Shown here: positions 1 to 8,946 of the stretch, one piece after another | How positions within the stretch are numbered: position 1 is the first letter of the stretch | How the letters are laid out: each line of letters begins with the position of its first letter | NCBI RefSeq assembly: GCF_021129235.1 | Contig: NZ_JAJOMA010000019.1 | Location: 1-64,000 of the forward strand | DNA from: Kineosporia mesophila | Lineage (GTDB): Bacteria; Actinomycetota; Actinomycetes; Actinomycetales; Kineosporiaceae | DNA length: 64,000 bases | Direction of reading: 5' to 3' | Notes under the pieces: generated by a model | The model's input: only the letters and a program-made list of their open reading frames with translations | Told to the model about the DNA's origin: nothing | Database searches by the model: none | Position numbers and translations under genes: made by a program

Positions 1-15
1 ACTCTCCGTAAATAA
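1..15 (-). rRNA. 16S rRNA gene, extreme 5' end (partial)
   Basis: Read on the minus strand, the window ends in TTACGGAGAGT, which is how actinobacterial 16S rRNA begins just before the universal TTTGATCCTGGCTCAG. That diagnostic core lies outside the window, so the call rests on these few bases together with the leader and promoter behind them. Confidence 0.6.
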
Positions 16-183
16 TCTTCTAGAAGAAGAATCACTGCGAAGATAGTCTTGCAAATCCTGACCAATAAAAACCAGACCCATAACCAGACACACCGACGGG
101 GGCCGGTCATGCCTGAAGCCTGATCCATCAGCCAAGGACCAACCACAATGGTTGATCAATTGGCATCGGTTGTTCAGATGCGC

Positions 184-200
184 TGTTGAGTTCTCAAGGA
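184..200 (-). promoter_or_regulatory. rRNA leader boxA-like antitermination element
   Basis: The minus strand reads TCCTTGAGAACTCAACA. This matches the conserved TTGAGAACTCAACA block of actinobacterial rRNA leaders, associated with boxA antitermination and 16S processing. It lies between the promoter at 254-283 and the 16S start at the window edge, as expected for a pre-rRNA leader of about 240 bases. Confidence 0.7.
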
Positions 201-253
201 GCGGACGCTCAGAACTTCCTGCCTTTCGGCGTTCCGTCCTGGCGACGTTGTAA

Positions 254-283
254 ACAGTAGACCCTGTGTTGCTCGCCGGTCAA
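254..283 (-). promoter_or_regulatory. Predicted rRNA operon promoter
   Basis: On the minus strand, TTGACC (283-278) and TACTGT (259-254) are separated by 18 bases, a sigma70/HrdB-type -35/-10 pair. Transcription would start near 247 and run through the boxA-like leader into 16S. The sequence from 288 to 580 probably holds further rRNA upstream sequence; I see no gene in it and no second promoter I would defend. Confidence 0.6.
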
Positions 284-580
284 ATCCGTGTTTCGCGGTT
301 TTAAACGACGATGGAGCTTTCCCGGAACAGCAATAGCCATAAAGAGTGAAGCCCATCCCGGAGGACGCGCAACGACTCTCAGCTTTTACTGTGGAGGGAA
401 GGTTTTATATCACCCCGGAACCGGCCACTTGCATGTCCGTTGCTTCCGTGGAGTCGACGTCCGCCGAAGCGACCCGCCGAAGAACCTTGAAGAACATTAC
501 CAGGGCTTTCGGGCCTCAGTTGCCTACCCCAGGGCGACCCCCGTCACAACCGGATATCGATGCCAGGCGCGGGTACGTCG

Positions 581-1990
581 CTACGCATCCCTGGGGGCAA
601 CGCGGTCGTTGGCCAGGAAGCGGAAGCGACCGTCGTCCCCCTGCTCGAGGAACGTGAAGGTGCCGGCCACTCCCCCGTCCTCACTCATGGCCACGAAGGT
701 GTCGTGCTCGAGAGGCCGGATCTCCCTCCGGTCGACCATCGTTGCGATGCCGGCCCGGCGATCCATCGTCACCGTCTCGTTCCGGGCCTCTCTGGTGAGC
801 CAACAACGTCCTTCATCGTCGCTCGTGACCTCGAACCGGAACTGCCGGGTCGAGTACCGGCCCAGGAATCGGTCCGGATGGCCTACCCGGGCCGCGACAG
901 CGGGCGCCGTCACGGCGACGGGCGGTGCGATCCCGGCCAGATCGGCGAACAGCGGGTCCAGCAGTTGCTGCGTGAGCTGCCCACCCGCGTCCGCATTGGT
1001 CAGCACGACTGCCGCCAGGCCCTGCTCGGGGACGATCCGGAGCATCGTCGCCACCCCCGGAGCCCCGCCACCGTGCTCGGCGACGCCCGGCCTCGGCAGG
1101 CGCCAGCCGAGTCCCTGATGTGAATCCGCCACGCCGCGGTGCCGCAACCAGGGATGAAGCATGAGCGCGGCCGAGGCCTCACCGAGCAGTCGGGTGCCGT
1201 TCGACGCCCGTCCCCCGGAGAGGAAGAGACGCCCCAGCTCCAGGAGCCCACCGGCCGACAACGCCAGCTGATTGCCGGCGGCCGGGTTCGACGGGGGCAT
1301 GAGCGCCCACTCCCGGGTCGGGCGCAAGGGGGCCGAGGCTGTGGCCCGCACATGACCGATCGCCGTCCGGAACGCCAGAGCCTGATCCGCCGAGAACGCA
1401 AGCTCCGTAATGCCCAGCGGTTCCGCCAGGTGACGTCGGAGAGCCTGCTCGTACGTCGCGTCGCGCAGCACCTCGACGATCCGGCCGAGCGTGCCGAAGC
1501 CGGAGTTGCAGTACGAGAAGCGTTGCCCCGGCCGACTGTGCTGCGATGCCTGGGCCACGAGATCGCGGACGAACCGGTCGAGCGCGTCCGGACCTGACGT
1601 CGTCGGCTGCCACAGGTCGCCCTCGAATCCGCCCGTGTGTGTCAGGAGATGTCGCACCGTGATCTGTTCTCCCGCTGACGCATCGGCCGTCCGGAACTCG
1701 GGCAGGTAGTCCCGCGCCGGCCGATCGAGCTGAACGAGCCCTTCATCGACGAGCTGCAGGACGAGCGTGGCCGTGAAGATCTTGGTGATCGACTGGATCT
1801 GGAACAGGCAGTCGGTCGTGACCGGGACGCGCGTGCGGGTGTTGACCACCCCGAAGGCCGCCTCGACCACGTGGGGGCCGAACGCCAGGGCCACGGAAGC
1901 GCCCGGAACTCCTACCGCCGAGCCGAGCCGGAACAGGTCCGTCTCCAGCCGCTCCTGCAGATCTCTCGCCGTCCCGGCTGAAGCCGTCAT
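581..1990 (-). CDS. Serine hydrolase, class C beta-lactamase family
   Basis: A 469-residue protein of the beta-lactamase/D-aminopeptidase superfamily. The nucleophile motif SxxK is SITK near residues 67-70, the YxN motif is YCN near residue 159, and a KTG-like HGGG lies near residue 303. Family members hydrolyse beta-lactams, esters or D-amino acid peptides; the substrate cannot be told from sequence. There is no clear signal peptide, so it may be cytoplasmic. The last 150 residues are an extra C-terminal domain. It is transcribed divergently from an ArsR-type regulator with only 28 bases between the start codons, and that gap is a perfect inverted repeat, so the regulator probably controls it. 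Confidence 0.85.
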   Translation of the reverse strand: MTASAGTARDLQERLETDLFRLGSAVGVPGASVALAFGPHVVEAAFGVVNTRTRVPVTTDCLFQIQSITKIFTATLVLQLVDEGLVQLDRPARDYLPEFRTADASAGEQITVRHLLTHTGGFEGDLWQPTTSGPDALDRFVRDLVAQASQHSRPGQRFSYCNSGFGTLGRIVEVLRDATYEQALRRHLAEPLGITELAFSADQALAFRTAIGHVRATASAPLRPTREWALMPPSNPAAGNQLALSAGGLLELGRLFLSGGRASNGTRLLGEASAALMLHPWLRHRGVADSHQGLGWRLPRPGVAEHGGGAPGVATMLRIVPEQGLAAVVLTNADAGGQLTQQLLDPLFADLAGIAPPVAVTAPAVAARVGHPDRFLGRYSTRQFRFEVTSDDEGRCWLTREARNETVTMDRRAGIATMVDRREIRPLEHDTFVAMSEDGGVAGTFTFLEQGDDGRFRFLANDRVAPRDA

Positions 1991-2017
1991 ATGTGTGAAG
2001 CTACTCCTTCACACATA
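1990..2017. promoter_or_regulatory. Operator: 11-bp inverted repeat between divergent starts
   Basis: TATGTGTGAAG (1990-2000) and CTTCACACATA (2007-2017) form perfect arms around 6 bases. A third half-site, CTTCACATATG, follows at 2033-2043. The repeat fills the gap between the serine hydrolase start and the regulator start. This is the layout of an autoregulated winged-helix repressor binding its own divergent promoter. Confidence 0.7.
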
Positions 2018-2018
2018 A

Positions 2019-2675
2019 ATGTCAAGGAACGCCTTCACATATGCTGACGCGATGGCTCCCCCGGAACGGACGCCCGGCGTTCGGCTCACCGACCCTTCGG
2101 TCCTGCGAGCGCTGGCCCACCCCGCGCGGCTGCGCATGCTCGATGTCCTGCAGGAACGCGGGGGCGCGACGGCTACTCAGTGCGCCGAGGTCGTTGATCT
2201 CAGTGCCAGTGCGTGTTCGTGGCACCTGCGTCAGCTGGCCGCGACGGGACTGGTGCGAGACGCCGGCCGCCGCGGTGACGGCCGGGAACGCGTTTGGGAG
2301 GCGGTGGTACCCGCGTGGAACGTGGACATGGCCACCATCGACGCCGAGCCGGCGGAGGCTCAGGGGCTGGACCTGGCGGTGACCCAGGCGATGCTGCAGG
2401 CATCCACCGCGACGGTCGAGGAATTCGTCGTGCGAATGGCGCAGGATCAGGAACCCCCGCAATGGCGGGATGCCGGTCTGGTCAGCAACTCCACCCTGCG
2501 TCTGTCGGCGGATGAGCTGCGTGATCTGACCGCCGAGGTGATGCAGCTGCTCGCCCCTTACCGACTGAGCGCCCGACCCGAAGCCCGGCCGGGCGATCGC
2601 ACGGTTCACGCCGCGGTGCGGTTCGTTCCCGTCTCAGCTCCTGACGGATCCAGCCCACCTACCGACGAGCAGTAG
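2019..2675 (+). CDS. ArsR-family winged-helix transcriptional regulator
   Basis: A 218-residue regulator. The DNA-binding domain runs over about residues 28-95: LRALAHPARLRMLDVL, then a recognition helix around SASACSWHLRQL and the wing. This is the ArsR pattern, but no Cys-rich metal motif is present, so it is probably not a metal sensor. The C-terminal half looks like a ligand or dimerisation region and I do not recognise it. ATG at 2019 is immediately downstream of the inverted repeat and has no ribosome binding site, so it would be leaderless; ATG at 2052 is an alternative that keeps the whole domain. Its likely target is the divergent serine hydrolase. Confidence 0.8.
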   Translation: MSRNAFTYADAMAPPERTPGVRLTDPSVLRALAHPARLRMLDVLQERGGATATQCAEVVDLSASACSWHLRQLAATGLVRDAGRRGDGRERVWEAVVPAWNVDMATIDAEPAEAQGLDLAVTQAMLQASTATVEEFVVRMAQDQEPPQWRDAGLVSNSTLRLSADELRDLTAEVMQLLAPYRLSARPEARPGDRTVHAAVRFVPVSAPDGSSPPTDEQ

Positions 2676-2707
2676 GACATGCGTCCACGGGTACGGGTTG
2701 TTCCTGA

Positions 2708-4111
2708 TCAGCGACTCCCCGTTCCCGCGCTCCCGATCCCCGCATCCCGGAGATCGACCTCGTCCACGTAGTCGGCCTCACCTGGTTCACCCGGCACACC
2801 TCCGCCGACTTCGATGAGGCGCGGGTACTTGACGTTCGGATCGGGTACGAACGCGTCTTCTGACTCGATCGTGACCAGCCAGGGGTTTCTGTCGCCGTAG
2901 AGGTAGGCGATGGACGTGCCCGGCCGACGTAGGAGTGAGCCGAGCCGGGTGTAGGAGAGGCGGGCGCCGGGCACCGGATCCGGGTCGTCGTCCTCCATCT
3001 CATGGGCCGCGAACGAGTAGAGGTCCACGTTCTGCCATTCGAAGGCCCATTGAACGATTTCGTGCAGCTTCAGCAGCGTCACGTCGTTGCCGAGCGCGAT
3101 CCGGCGCCAGGTTTGCGGCCGGCTTCCCTCCAGCGTGAGGCGTATCCGGTACCCGGTCGGCGCCGGAGCGGGAATCGCATGCTCACCGCGCTCGATGCTG
3201 TCGGCCAGGATCAGGTCGTAGGACGCCTCCACGTCAGGCTCGCCCAGGGCTGCGGCCAGCTGACGCGCCCGCAGGTGGAGAAGGTAGGTACGCACCCGGA
3301 AGTCGGGCCGGCCCTCGGTCGATGCCTCCGGCCCGGTCTCCAGCACCTCCCGGAGCCGGTCCAGAACGTTCGTGTCGTCCAGCTCTTCGTGATAGTTGAC
3401 CGACCGCAACCTCGGGAGCTCCCGGACGGCGGCCCGCGACTGGTCGACGAGTTCGGGCGTCTGGACCCACACCTGCTTCAGCCGCTGAAAACCGAGGTCG
3501 TCACCCGCGAAAGGGACGACGAAGCCGTGTTCGCGATGACCGTAGGAGAACACGACTCCCAGACTGTGCTCATCCGGAACGCGATCACCGTGGCCCCAGG
3601 CCCGCAGCATCTTCAACGGCGCGGCGTGAGCCCACCGCGGCGGCTGCACCCCGGCCGCCTTCAGCTGCCGGGCAGCCTCCGCCGCCATCCGGCGACTGGG
3701 AACCGGCCCGAGGTCAGCCGCGACCATCAGCAGGCCCAGCACCGACGGGCTGGGCGTCTGCACCAGATGCTCGATCACCAGCATCAGGATGTTGGCGGTG
3801 TTGAGATCGGCTGACGCGCTGGTGAACTCGGTCGGCATGTTCTCGTCGAGCGACTCACAGAGCGCAAGCAGACTCAGCTCGGCCTCGTACCGGTGCCGGC
3901 TCCGGCCGATCCGGTCGAGCTGCTCGGCCGCCACGTCGGGAACCATGGCCACCATCCCCGGCGACAGCCGGGCCGCAGGCATCAGCGGTGGCACCTGCGA
4001 AAGATCCACCTCCAGATCCACAGGCGGAGCAACGGACGCGGGGCCAGCGGGCGCGGGTGGGTTGCGCCGGGTAGCCGCACGATTCGGTGTCCGTTTTCTA
4101 CCGTTTCCCAT
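2708..4111 (-). CDS. Plasmid pRiA4b ORF-3-like protein
   Basis: A 467-residue protein. The C-terminal 175 residues carry the pRiA4b ORF-3 (IS1096 TnpR-like) signature: YRIRLTLEGSRPQTWRRI, then LLKLHEIVQWAFEW, then the acidic tail around YPRLIEVGGGVPGEPG. The N-terminal part is an all-alpha region often found fused to this domain. The biochemical role of the family is unknown. The gene is convergent with the ArsR gene, with about 30 bases between stops. Confidence 0.8.
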   Translation of the reverse strand: MGNGRKRTPNRAATRRNPPAPAGPASVAPPVDLEVDLSQVPPLMPAARLSPGMVAMVPDVAAEQLDRIGRSRHRYEAELSLLALCESLDENMPTEFTSASADLNTANILMLVIEHLVQTPSPSVLGLLMVAADLGPVPSRRMAAEAARQLKAAGVQPPRWAHAAPLKMLRAWGHGDRVPDEHSLGVVFSYGHREHGFVVPFAGDDLGFQRLKQVWVQTPELVDQSRAAVRELPRLRSVNYHEELDDTNVLDRLREVLETGPEASTEGRPDFRVRTYLLHLRARQLAAALGEPDVEASYDLILADSIERGEHAIPAPAPTGYRIRLTLEGSRPQTWRRIALGNDVTLLKLHEIVQWAFEWQNVDLYSFAAHEMEDDDPDPVPGARLSYTRLGSLLRRPGTSIAYLYGDRNPWLVTIESEDAFVPDPNVKYPRLIEVGGGVPGEPGEADYVDEVDLRDAGIGSAGTGSR

Positions 4112-4257
4112 AGGGAAATAGTCGCACGCAGGGGCCCTGAATCGGATTCTGCACAGGAGTTTCAGGTTTCCCGGTGGACACCGCCGAATTGCCCCCAGCT
4201 ACCGAAGTCCGGTGGAACGGAACGTGAATCAGACCGTCCCGTCCCACCTGCGCACGG

Positions 4258-4593
4258 TCAGGCGGCCTCGCAGGCCACGCCGTCCTTGTCGCGGTCCATC
4301 GTGATGTTCGCCTTGTACAGCGGGGTGCGGACCGGGATCAGGCGGGTGGCCACCGGCGTGCTCGAACCGCGCACCTTGTCCTTGGCGCCCTTCTTGCGGA
4401 TGCCGTGCTGGTAGTCCTTGTGCAGAGCGGTGCAGTTCTTGTACTTCTTCGCCTTGGCCGCGGCCGTGAAGTGCGACTCGGCGGCGATGGTGTGAACCGA
4501 ACCGGCCGAGGCGGCCGAAGCCGTCGTGACTCCGGTCAGGCTGACCAGGGCCAGGCCCAGCACCGTGACACCGATTGTTGCAATGCGTCTCAT
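4258..4593 (-). CDS. Secreted excalibur calcium-binding domain protein
   Basis: A 111-residue exported protein. Residues 1-28 form a signal peptide with an Ala/Leu/Val-rich core and an ASA-type cleavage site. The C-terminus is an excalibur domain: YKNCTALHKDY followed by DRDKDGVACE, an EF-hand-like DxDxDG loop with paired cysteines. Such domains bind calcium outside the cell and are often attached to nucleases or wall proteins; here the domain stands alone. The gene is monocistronic. Confidence 0.85.
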   Translation of the reverse strand: MRRIATIGVTVLGLALVSLTGVTTASAASAGSVHTIAAESHFTAAAKAKKYKNCTALHKDYQHGIRKKGAKDKVRGSSTPVATRLIPVRTPLYKANITMDRDKDGVACEAA

Positions 4594-4752
4594 GGCGGTG
4601 ACCCTAGGGTAGATCCACGTGATGCGTGGGCCGATCGGGAAGATTCAGGACCTCTGGGCCGGACGCACGACGAACGGTCGCACCAGTCACATCCGGGTCG
4701 GCAAGCCCCTCGTCGATTCAGGTCCTCCGCATCCGGCACCGCCGCGACGCCT

Positions 4753-4787
4753 GCCGGCCAAGCTGAGCCGGCCAAGCTGAGCCGGCC
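4753..4787. repeat. Short tandem repeat, 14-bp unit, 2.5 copies
   Basis: GCCGGCCAAGCTGA is repeated head to tail at 4753 and 4767 and followed by GCCGGCC. It lies in the 262-base gap between the excalibur gene and the 3' end of helD. Otherwise that gap shows nothing I recognise. Confidence 0.7.
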
Positions 4788-4855
4788 CACGACACGGCTG
4801 GGCTCCAGTGTTGCCGGACGGTCTGCCGTTCTCTGCCACGGGAGGCCAGGACCGA

Positions 4856-7120
4856 TCACTTGTCACGCCGCCGCTCCAGTTCGTCGGCAAGAGCGGTAAC
4901 GATGGCCGTCCACAACCGCGGTTGCGCCGTAGCGGCAACGTTCTCGGCCAGGCTGACGCCCATGGCCGTGGCGAAGTCGGCGCTGAACTTGTCGAGCCCC
5001 GTATCGGGAGCCTTGGGCGACCGACCAGCTTTCGAGGCCCGGGAGCGCTGGTGCCCCGGTGCGTCCTCTTGTAGAGACGTCACCTCGACCGCCTGTGACC
5101 GCTCCGGGGAATCTCGGCCCGGGATTGGCAGAACCTCGCCAGAATGCACCACCGTCAAGAATTTCGTGGTCCGGGTCAACGCCACGTAGAGCAGCCGGAG
5201 GCCATGGGTGCCCTGGGCCGCGATCGCTTCCGGTTCGACCACGACGACGGCCTCGAACTCCAGGCCCTTCGCGTCCACCGCCCCGACCAGGTTGATGCTC
5301 GTACCCAGGGAACCTCCGCGCGTGTCCTGGAACTGAACGCCCTCAGCGTTCAGCACCTCGACGACGGCGGCACGATGCTCGTCGGCGCAGATGATGCCGA
5401 CGAACAATCCCCGGGCCGCGTAATCGCGCGCGGCCCGGACTGCCTCCGGACCCAGATCCCCGGCACCGACCGGCCGCAGGTCAGGATCGGCCGGGCCCAC
5501 CCGCACCACCGACGGTGCCTCGACCGACGGAGCAGAATACGGAAGTAGTTGTGCCGCGAGCGCGTAGACCTGTTGCGGCACGCGGTATCCGAGCCTGAGG
5601 GGCACGATCGACGCCGGATGCCGGAACTCCAGGGCGGCGACGAGGTCTTCCCAGCCGTCCCGGGCCCAGGGTCCTGTGGATTGCGCGAGATCGCCCAGCA
5701 CGGTGTAAGAACCGGTTCTGCTGCGGCGACGTACCGATTGCAACTGCATCGGTGACAGGTCCTGGGCCTCGTCCAGAACGATGTGCCCGAACAGCGCGCC
5801 GCTACCGTTCAGGAGCGTGTCGACCTCGTCGAGAAGGGCGACGTCGGTCAGGCTCCAGTGTTCGTCGGAGACCCGGTCGGACGCCGGCCGGAACAGCATC
5901 CTCACCTCGGCCGCGGTGAATTGCTCTCCCGCAGCGGCCAGAAGACGATCCCGCGAACCGAAGAGGTCGCGCAGGAACGTCTGTGAGGTGAGCGATGGCC
6001 ATACCCGTTCGAGGGCGGCCTCCACCGGAGCGGCCGGCGCCTGCGATCCCCAGGGCATCCGCGACGTCACGGTCGCGGTGATCCAGCTGCGCATGGCCGC
6101 GCGACCGCCCAGGTAGCTACGCGCCTGATTGATGGACCGACCCAGTGCCTCCTCGACCTCGGAACGGGTCAGGGAAGCCACCGGTTCGGCAGCCGTACCG
6201 ACGTCCAGCCGATCGGCCCGCTCAGGGAAACGCACCCGCTGCACGAGACCCCGGTTGATCAGGTGCGTCATACGCAACTCGCCCTTGATCCGGGCCACGG
6301 TCGGGTGCTCGTCCCGGCCGGTGCTCGTCTGCGGTCCGAGAGTGCGCAGGTCGCGATGCTCGATCTGGTGGTCGCCCAGCCCCGGCAGCACCTGACGGAT
6401 GTAGCGCGTGAACGTCGGGTTCGGGCCGACCACCAGCACGTCCGAAGGGGCCAGCTCAGCAGCGTGGTTGAACAGGAGCCAGGACACCCGGTGCAGACCG
6501 ACCACCGTCTTGCCCGTACCCGGCCCTCCCTGCACGACCAGGAGCTGCTCGAGCGGAGAACGAACGAGCTCGTACTGCATCGAATGAATGGTCTGGACGA
6601 TGTCCCGCATCTCGCCCGTCCGCGACGCGTCCAGATCACGCAGAACGGCGTCGTCGATGCCCTCGTACTCGAGGGCCGTGAGCTCACTGACCCGGGCAGC
6701 CAGATCCGCGAACACGACGTCGTCAAACCCGAGGATGCGGTTCCGGTCCACCTCGAACGTGCGCTTGCGGGCCACACCCTGAGGATCGTCATAACTCGCC
6801 GTGAAGTACGGAGCCGCCCCCGGCGCCTTCCAGCTGATGACCAGCAGTTCACCGTCGGCGTCAGTGATGACTCGCTTGCCGACGTAAAGCGCCTCACCGT
6901 CGCTCGGGTCGAACCGCCCGATCGCCACTGCCTCGTCCGGGTCGCCGAGCTGCTCGATGTGCCCCCGGGCAGCCTTCCCGACAGCAACGGACGCCTTACC
7001 CGCCACGGCGGCCGCCGCCGCTCCCAGGGATTGACGACTACGCTCGCGGGCCTCCCACGCCAGGTCGAAGTACTGCTGCTCCCGGGCAATCTCGGTCTCG
7101 TCGGCGGGTCCGGCAGTCAT
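4856..7120 (-). CDS. helD: HelD-like superfamily 1 (UvrD/Rep) helicase
   Basis: A 754-residue SF1 ATPase. The N-terminal arm (1-80) is helical. Walker A is GGPGTGKT near residue 200, Walker B is DEAQD, and motif V/VI is represented by DAKGLEFEAVVV and the ALTRT stretch. The architecture, with a long N-terminal arm before the split helicase core, is that of actinobacterial HelD, which binds RNA polymerase, frees it from DNA and, in some species, confers rifampicin resistance. The start is supported by AAGGGG about 8 bases upstream of ATG at 7120. The basic C-terminal tail before residue 754 is variable in the family. Confidence 0.85.
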   Translation of the reverse strand: MTAGPADETEIAREQQYFDLAWEARERSRQSLGAAAAAVAGKASVAVGKAARGHIEQLGDPDEAVAIGRFDPSDGEALYVGKRVITDADGELLVISWKAPGAAPYFTASYDDPQGVARKRTFEVDRNRILGFDDVVFADLAARVSELTALEYEGIDDAVLRDLDASRTGEMRDIVQTIHSMQYELVRSPLEQLLVVQGGPGTGKTVVGLHRVSWLLFNHAAELAPSDVLVVGPNPTFTRYIRQVLPGLGDHQIEHRDLRTLGPQTSTGRDEHPTVARIKGELRMTHLINRGLVQRVRFPERADRLDVGTAAEPVASLTRSEVEEALGRSINQARSYLGGRAAMRSWITATVTSRMPWGSQAPAAPVEAALERVWPSLTSQTFLRDLFGSRDRLLAAAGEQFTAAEVRMLFRPASDRVSDEHWSLTDVALLDEVDTLLNGSGALFGHIVLDEAQDLSPMQLQSVRRRSRTGSYTVLGDLAQSTGPWARDGWEDLVAALEFRHPASIVPLRLGYRVPQQVYALAAQLLPYSAPSVEAPSVVRVGPADPDLRPVGAGDLGPEAVRAARDYAARGLFVGIICADEHRAAVVEVLNAEGVQFQDTRGGSLGTSINLVGAVDAKGLEFEAVVVVEPEAIAAQGTHGLRLLYVALTRTTKFLTVVHSGEVLPIPGRDSPERSQAVEVTSLQEDAPGHQRSRASKAGRSPKAPDTGLDKFSADFATAMGVSLAENVAATAQPRLWTAIVTALADELERRRDK

Positions 7121-7272
7121 TCGTTCCCCTTCGCGGGCAGGGCCTCGGACAAGGGCGGACAGGACCCTCCCGTCACGCAGGCCTACTCATCATTCACCCA
7201 GAGCAAGCACCGCGAAGGCAGACTTTGTCACGAATTGACCACGTTCCCCCGGACTACCCGGCGCACGTCACC

Positions 7273-8238
7273 TCAGACGTCGATACCCGTACCGGTCAGC
7301 CCTGCCGAAAGCCCCCAAAGCCGTTCAGCAGAAGCCGGATCGATGGCATGCGGGTTGACCCCGCGGGCCTGCCCTTCCTCCGTACCGAGGTCAGAGATGA
7401 CAGCCACGTCAGCGTCCTCGCAGTAGACCCCACCCATCCCCGCGAGCTGGGCCGAGGTAGCCGCCCAGACCGTGGTGGCGGCGCCCTGGTCCGGCGTCTT
7501 CCACGGATAGATCTCTTTGCCCTCCTCGTCCATCCACCCGAGGGCCACCATCTCGTCCATCGTGATGTACCTCTGCAACGGCGTCCGAATACCCCCCGGG
7601 AAAACCGAGAAGGCCCTCACCCCAACAGCTTCACCGAGACGATCCAGATGCCGGGCGAACAGCACGTTGGCGGTCTTGGCCTGCCCGTACGCACGCCACT
7701 TCTCGTAGCTGTTGTGGAACTGAAGATCGTCCCACCGAATGTCGGAACCCTTGTGTCCCACCGAGCTCAAACTGATGACGCGAGCACCCCCGTCCCGGAC
7801 CAGCGCCGGCCAGAGGCGGCTGGTCAGCGCGAAGTGACCGAGATGGTTGGTCGCGAACTGCGCCTCCCAGCCCGGCCCCACGCGTGTCAGCGGCATCGCC
7901 ATCACGGCGGCATTGTTGATCAAGAGATCGAGCCCACGGTCACCGGCAAGGAACGAATCCGCGAATGCCCGCACGCTCGCGAGATCGGCCAGGTCGAGTT
8001 CGGCAATCTCGACACCTTTCACCCCCTTCAACTGCGCAGCGGCGGCATCCGGCCGGCGGGCAGGTACAACGACGGTGGCCCCCGCCCCGGCCAGGGCCAG
8101 CGTCGTGGGAATACCGATACCGGAATATCCACCCGTCACGACGGCGACCTGGCCGGCCAGGTCAACACCGGCAAGTATCTCTGCAGTAGTCGTTTTCGGA
8201 CCGAAGCCGGATCCGATCGGGCGCTGATAAGAAACCAT
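7273..8238 (-). CDS. Short-chain dehydrogenase/reductase (SDR) family oxidoreductase
   Basis: A 321-residue NAD(P)-dependent oxidoreductase. The nucleotide-binding glycine motif is TGGYSGIG near residue 36, NNAAVM follows in the Rossmann fold, and the catalytic YxxxK is YGQAK near residue 184. The length and the YSGIG variant are typical of the retinol-dehydrogenase-like or light-dependent protochlorophyllide-reductase-like extended group used on diverse lipophilic substrates. The substrate is unknown. It sits alone, about 150 bases downstream of the helD start and on the same strand. Confidence 0.85.
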   Translation of the reverse strand: MVSYQRPIGSGFGPKTTTAEILAGVDLAGQVAVVTGGYSGIGIPTTLALAGAGATVVVPARRPDAAAAQLKGVKGVEIAELDLADLASVRAFADSFLAGDRGLDLLINNAAVMAMPLTRVGPGWEAQFATNHLGHFALTSRLWPALVRDGGARVISLSSVGHKGSDIRWDDLQFHNSYEKWRAYGQAKTANVLFARHLDRLGEAVGVRAFSVFPGGIRTPLQRYITMDEMVALGWMDEEGKEIYPWKTPDQGAATTVWAATSAQLAGMGGVYCEDADVAVISDLGTEEGQARGVNPHAIDPASAERLWGLSAGLTGTGIDV

Positions 8239-8946
8239 GGCCCCACGCTAAGAAGGCCGAGCCCATCGTTCCAGGCAGAGCTGCACCCACCCAGCGCGGC
8301 TGGCTTCGGGCAAGGGCACCAATTGAGGACGACACGTCACCATCGACTTCCGTCTCCCCCAGCAGTCGGCTGGCTTCCAGAAGGAACCGGCCGGCCCCGC
8401 ATGACCAGGCAGCGGCGTGTGGTCCGACAGCTTTTTCAGGAGCGCCTGACGAGTGCGACCAGCGTCTCGTGGTCGAGAAGCAATCTGGCCTCGTGCATCG
8501 GCCCCCCATGACGCCGGAGATCAACAATGAGCCAACACAACCAGGGAATGTCCCACGCCGGCCCCGGAAACGCGGCACCCGGAGCGGAGGGCGGCTGTTG
8601 TGTACACCTGGTACATCCGGTACCGGATGTACCAGGTGTACACAGCGCTCGAAAGCCCTCGGGAACCCTCAGCCATCCTGGGTAAGGCCCCCTCCGGCGG
8701 GTCGGGCGCCGAGACCCCGGGCGGTCGCCGCACTGCTACTCACGACGAAGATCTGCGGCACGGCCCTGGCTCCGCGGTCGGCGGTCCGTCAGACAAGCGG
8801 CAGACCGGACCCGGAGAACCGCTGCCCCCGTGCAGCAGCTCCCCTGCACCCCGAACAGCACCATTCGTCGCATCCGCCCCATCCGTGGCAGGCTCGTCGC
8901 CGATACCGGGCGAAAGTCCCGGTACACGACATCTCGGGAGCTACAC
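8239..8946. other. 708-base stretch without a credible gene
   Basis: Open frames exist on both strands, but they are arginine/proline-rich, overlap each other and have no ribosome binding sites. The only structured element is the 46-bp palindrome at 8599-8644. The segment before 8947 is the leader of the next gene. Confidence 0.6.
8599..8644. repeat. 46-bp perfect palindrome without spacer
   Basis: The sequence from 8599 to 8644 is identical to its reverse complement, centred on GGTACC at 8619-8624. Sub-elements include TGTACACC, GGTACATCC and their mirror images. It could be a double operator for a dimeric regulator or an unusual cruciform or hairpin. No T-tract follows, so it is not a classical terminator for either flanking gene. 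Confidence 0.85.

Noticed and set aside
288-1118. Long plus-strand frame opposite the serine hydrolase
   Set aside because: It is Arg/Ser/Pro-rich, overlaps the hydrolase antisense and the rRNA promoter, and has no domain; a shadow of GC-rich coding DNA.
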